Part shown: positions 62,107 through 64,000 of the stretch, piece after piece
Numbering within the stretch: position 1 is the stretch's first letter
Layout: each line of letters starts with the position of its first letter
NCBI GenBank assembly: GCA_038745585.1
Contig: JBCDLH010000001.1
Location: 372,001 to 436,000 of the forward strand
Direction of reading: 5' to 3'
Origin: HLUCCA09 sp038745585
GTDB lineage: Bacteria > Pseudomonadota > Alphaproteobacteria > Rhodobacterales > Rhodobacteraceae
DNA length: 64,000 nucleotides
Notes under the pieces: generated by a model
Databases searched by the model: none
The model's input: the letters and a program-made list of their open reading frames with translations, nothing else
What the model was told of the DNA's origin: nothing
Position numbers and translations under genes: made by a program

Positions 62107-62289
62107 ATGAAAAAAGTCGCTCTCGCCGTTGCGCTTTCGGCCGCCGCGTCCACCGCTTTCGCAGGTGGCCTCGACGAGCCGATTGTGGAGCCGGAAATCA
62201 TCGTCGAAGAGACCGGAACCGCCGGCGCCATCCTGGTGCCGCTGCTCGTTCTGATCCTGATCGGCGCAGCTGTGGCCGCATCTGACTGA
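62107..62289 (+). CDS. Small exported membrane peptide next to hemH
   Basis: A 60-residue protein with a Sec signal (MKKVALAVALSAAASTAFA, cleavage near 19), an acidic spacer rich in Glu and Pro (DEPIVEPEIIVEE) and a C-terminal transmembrane helix (GAILVPLLVLILIGAAVA). The mature form would be about 40 residues long. A good GGAGG sits six bases before the ATG. No known family was recognised. Similar tiny proteins occur in this position in other Rhodobacteraceae, as I recall, but this was not checked. Confidence 0.7.
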   Translation: MKKVALAVALSAAASTAFAGGLDEPIVEPEIIVEETGTAGAILVPLLVLILIGAAVAASD

Positions 62290-62315
62290 TCGTCGACGCA
62301 CCCCCAGCGAATGAA

Positions 62316-62340
62316 AAAGGCGGGGCTTGGCCCCGCCTTT
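62316..62340. terminator. Bidirectional intrinsic terminator between the small gene and hemH
   Basis: A perfect 11-bp inverted repeat AAAGGCGGGGC / GCCCCGCCTTT with loop TTG. On the minus strand it is followed by five T residues, a good terminator for hemH. On the plus strand it has a shorter T run. Confidence 0.85.
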
Positions 62341-62393
62341 GTCTGTTCGGAATAGCGTTTTCAACGCAATGGGCACCGTTGCCCCACCGGGGA

Positions 62394-63515
62394 TCATCCG
62401 CCCTCGGCCGTCGCGATCCAGCCTTTGAGGTTGTCGTCGATGATCTTTGAGAGCGCGGCGATGTGCGCCTCGTCGTCATTCAGGCAAGGAATGTAGCTAA
62501 AGTCCTCGCCCCCGGCCTCCTCGAAGCTCTCGCGGATCTCTTCGTTGATCTCTTCGAGCGTTTCGATGCAGTCAGCCGAGAAGGCGGGCGCGCAGACCGC
62601 GATCCGCTTTTTGCCAGCCTCTGCTAGCCGCGCAACTTCCTCGACGGTGTACGGCTTAAGCCATTCCTCGGGCCCAAAGCGGCTCTGGAACGTCGTCACG
62701 ATCTTATCGTCCGCCCAGCCGAGACGTTCCTTGAGGAGCCGCGTCGTCTTCTGGCACTGGCAATGGTAGGGATCGCCCTCCATAAGATACCGCTTCGGCA
62801 CTCCGTGATAGGAGCAGACGAGCACGTCCGGCTCCTGCTCTAGGCCGGCATAGGCGCGCTCGATCGACTGCGCAAGCGCGTCGATATACATCGGCTCTTC
62901 GTAGTAAGGCTCGACGATGCGGGAGATCGGCTGCCACTTCTCCTTCATGAGGGCGCGAAAGAACTGATCGTTCGCGGTGGCCGATGTCGCGCCCGCATAA
63001 TGCGGGTAGAGCGGGAAGAATAGGATCTTGCGACACCCCGCTTCGACCATCTCGCGCACCTTTGAGACCGTCGACGGGTTGCCGTAGCGCATGCAGAAAT
63101 CGACCATGACGTCGGCGCCGTGCCGCGTTTCCATCTCCGCTTTGATCTTGGCGGTCTGCGCCTTGGTGATCGTCATAAGAGGACTCTCGCCGTCTGTCTC
63201 GTTCCAGATCGACTTATAAGCCTCGCCCGACGAAAACGGGCGTTTCGTCAGGATCACAAGCTGCAGGAGCGGCTGCCAGATGAAGGGCGAGTAGTCGATC
63301 ACGCGGCGGTCGGAGAGAAACTCGTTGAGATAGCGGCGCATCGACCAGTAATCGTAGTTGTCTGGCGTCCCGAGATTGGCCACGAGAACCCCGATCTTGG
63401 CCGGCTTCACCCGCGGGTGATCGCGCGGCAGATGCGCGCCGGCGTCCGCAGCGGACTTTCTCTGAGGCGCCAGGGCGACGGCGACGGGCTTTGACGTGGC
63501 GTTTGCATCCAGCAT
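62394..63515 (-). CDS. hemH: Ferrochelatase
   Basis: Inserts iron into protoporphyrin IX, the final step of haem synthesis. It has 373 residues, with an N-terminal extension of about 38 residues that is absent from many bacterial forms. The family motifs VANLGTPDNYDYWSMRRYL, the active-site His in CSYHGVPKRY, CQCQKTTRLL, and the C-terminal PAFSADCIETLEEI are all present. ATG 63515. The CQCQ cysteines are typical of alphaproteobacterial ferrochelatases. Confidence 0.96.
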   Translation of the reverse strand: MLDANATSKPVAVALAPQRKSAADAGAHLPRDHPRVKPAKIGVLVANLGTPDNYDYWSMRRYLNEFLSDRRVIDYSPFIWQPLLQLVILTKRPFSSGEAYKSIWNETDGESPLMTITKAQTAKIKAEMETRHGADVMVDFCMRYGNPSTVSKVREMVEAGCRKILFFPLYPHYAGATSATANDQFFRALMKEKWQPISRIVEPYYEEPMYIDALAQSIERAYAGLEQEPDVLVCSYHGVPKRYLMEGDPYHCQCQKTTRLLKERLGWADDKIVTTFQSRFGPEEWLKPYTVEEVARLAEAGKKRIAVCAPAFSADCIETLEEINEEIRESFEEAGGEDFSYIPCLNDDEAHIAALSKIIDDNLKGWIATAEGG

Positions 63516-63581
63516 GGCGGCGTCCTGTGGGTGATCGGATAAGCAAGCGTGCCCTGAGAGATAAAGGCGATGCGCGCGCGG

Positions 63582-64000
63582 TCAATCCTTCGGCCCAGGC
63601 AGCGGCCTCTCCTCCGCGCCGAGGGCATCGGCCAGGCGCTCTGTCGCCGAGCCCGGGCGGAGCGCCTTTGGCTGGCCGGGCCCGGGCGCCCAACCTGTCA
63701 GATAGATCACGTCGAAGGAGGCCGAGACGCGGCCGCCCGCAAGCGCACAGCTCTCGGCATAGAGCGCCGCGGCCCGCGGAAAGAGCGCCCGCGGCGGGAT
63801 CTTGCGGTGCCGCGTGGCGAGCGCGTTCGTCTCGCCCATCGCGCGCAGATCCGTCATCAGATGCAGCGCGGTGGCATAGCTCGCGGCAACGGGCGCGGCA
63901 TCGGCGACGGGCAAAGCAAAGCCCGCCCGTTGGACGAGCCCGCCGAGGTCGCGGATTTCGCCCATCGGAGCGACGCGCGGCGACAAGCCGCCCGAGATCT
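63582..64000 (-). CDS. C-terminal part of a BioC-like SAM methyltransferase
   Basis: An open frame runs to the window end, ending in a stop at 63582, giving the last 138 residues. Recognisable are SPRVAPMGEIRDLGGLVQRA, ATALHLMTDLRAMGETNAL and FDVIYLTGWAP. These are features of the C-terminus of the alphaproteobacterial BioC/NDUFAF5-type methyltransferases that act on complex I or biotin precursors. The SAM-binding half is outside the window, so the specific role is not assigned. Confidence 0.8.
   Translation of the reverse strand, partial: ISGGLSPRVAPMGEIRDLGGLVQRAGFALPVADAAPVAASYATALHLMTDLRAMGETNALATRHRKIPPRALFPRAAALYAESCALAGGRVSASFDVIYLTGWAPGPGQPKALRPGSATERLADALGAEERPLPGPKD

Overview
The window is GC-rich chromosomal DNA from an alphaproteobacterium, almost certainly a member of the Rhodobacteraceae (Rhodobacterales). 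The evidence is the divergent regB / senC-regA redox regulatory locus, a RegA whose length matches Rhodobacter RegA, the divL-tsaE-amgK-murU-addB-addA-trxA order, and an alphaproteobacterial origin neighbourhood (secB, dnaQ, coaE, aroE, maf on one side; hemJ, rho, mnmE, mnmG, rsmG, parA, parB on the other). No rRNA, tRNA, CRISPR array, prophage or insertion sequence was found. Nearly all of it reads as core genome.

Layout. 1-5.6 kb: the tail of an ABC solute-binding protein, a polysaccharide-deacetylase-like protein, a 450-base gap, ahcY, adhP, a small secreted protein and an HD hydrolase. 5.7-8.9 kb: the RegB/RegA two-component system with a SenC/SCO protein and a lipoprotein gene overlapping regA. 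9-19.9 kb: a co-directional, largely overlapping run of a DivL-like PAS protein (preceded by an exact CtrA box), tsaE, amgK, murU, addB, addA and trxA, closed by a strong terminator. 20-23 kb: hslV, a membrane protein and hslU. 23-29.7 kb: an MFS transporter and the left origin-flanking block (smr, Tim44-like, fxsA, secB, dnaQ, coaE, aroE, maf).

29.7-30.1 kb is the best candidate for the replication origin (oriC). It is a non-coding gap of about 380 bases between divergently oriented gene blocks, with an inverted pair of DnaA boxes, weaker boxes, an AT-rich unwinding-type tract and a thrice-repeated 8-mer of unknown meaning. To its right come hemJ, rho, mnmE, mnmG, rsmG, parA and parB, all transcribed away from the origin. 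Two parS centromere sites are embedded in coding sequence: one over the mnmG start codon and one inside rsmG. The ParABS partition system and the origin are therefore about 5 kb apart.

37.5-50 kb: a DUF454 protein, hemW, rdgB, rph, the divergent hrcA-grpE heat-shock genes, mutS, a periplasmic msrA, a sulfotransferase-like protein, argG, a FkbM methyltransferase and ilvA. 50-52.3 kb: a divergent Hpt / receiver-SpoIIE phosphatase pair resembling the RbaY partner-switching branch, plus a Nudix hydrolase. 52.4-59 kb: an overlapping chain of hslO, a CoA-type Nudix, cca and two ABC exporter half-transporters. 59-64 kb: a bacterial voltage-gated sodium channel, two L,D-transpeptidases flanking a CAP-domain lipoprotein, a tiny exported membrane protein, hemH, and the end of a SAM methyltransferase that runs off the window.

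The theme that ties the window together is chromosome and cell-cycle control: oriC, ParABS, and two putative CtrA-linked signalling loci (DivL-like and Hpt/RbaY-like). It is interleaved with proteostasis (HslUV, HrcA, GrpE, Hsp33, SecB), DNA repair (AddAB, MutS), haem synthesis (HemJ, HemW, HemH) and cell-wall recycling or remodelling. I did not find a clearly undescribed multi-gene system. The most rewarding unexplained items are the repeated 8-mer in oriC, the kinase-less DivL with an exact CtrA box, the RegA-coupled lipoprotein and the membrane protein wedged between hslV and hslU.
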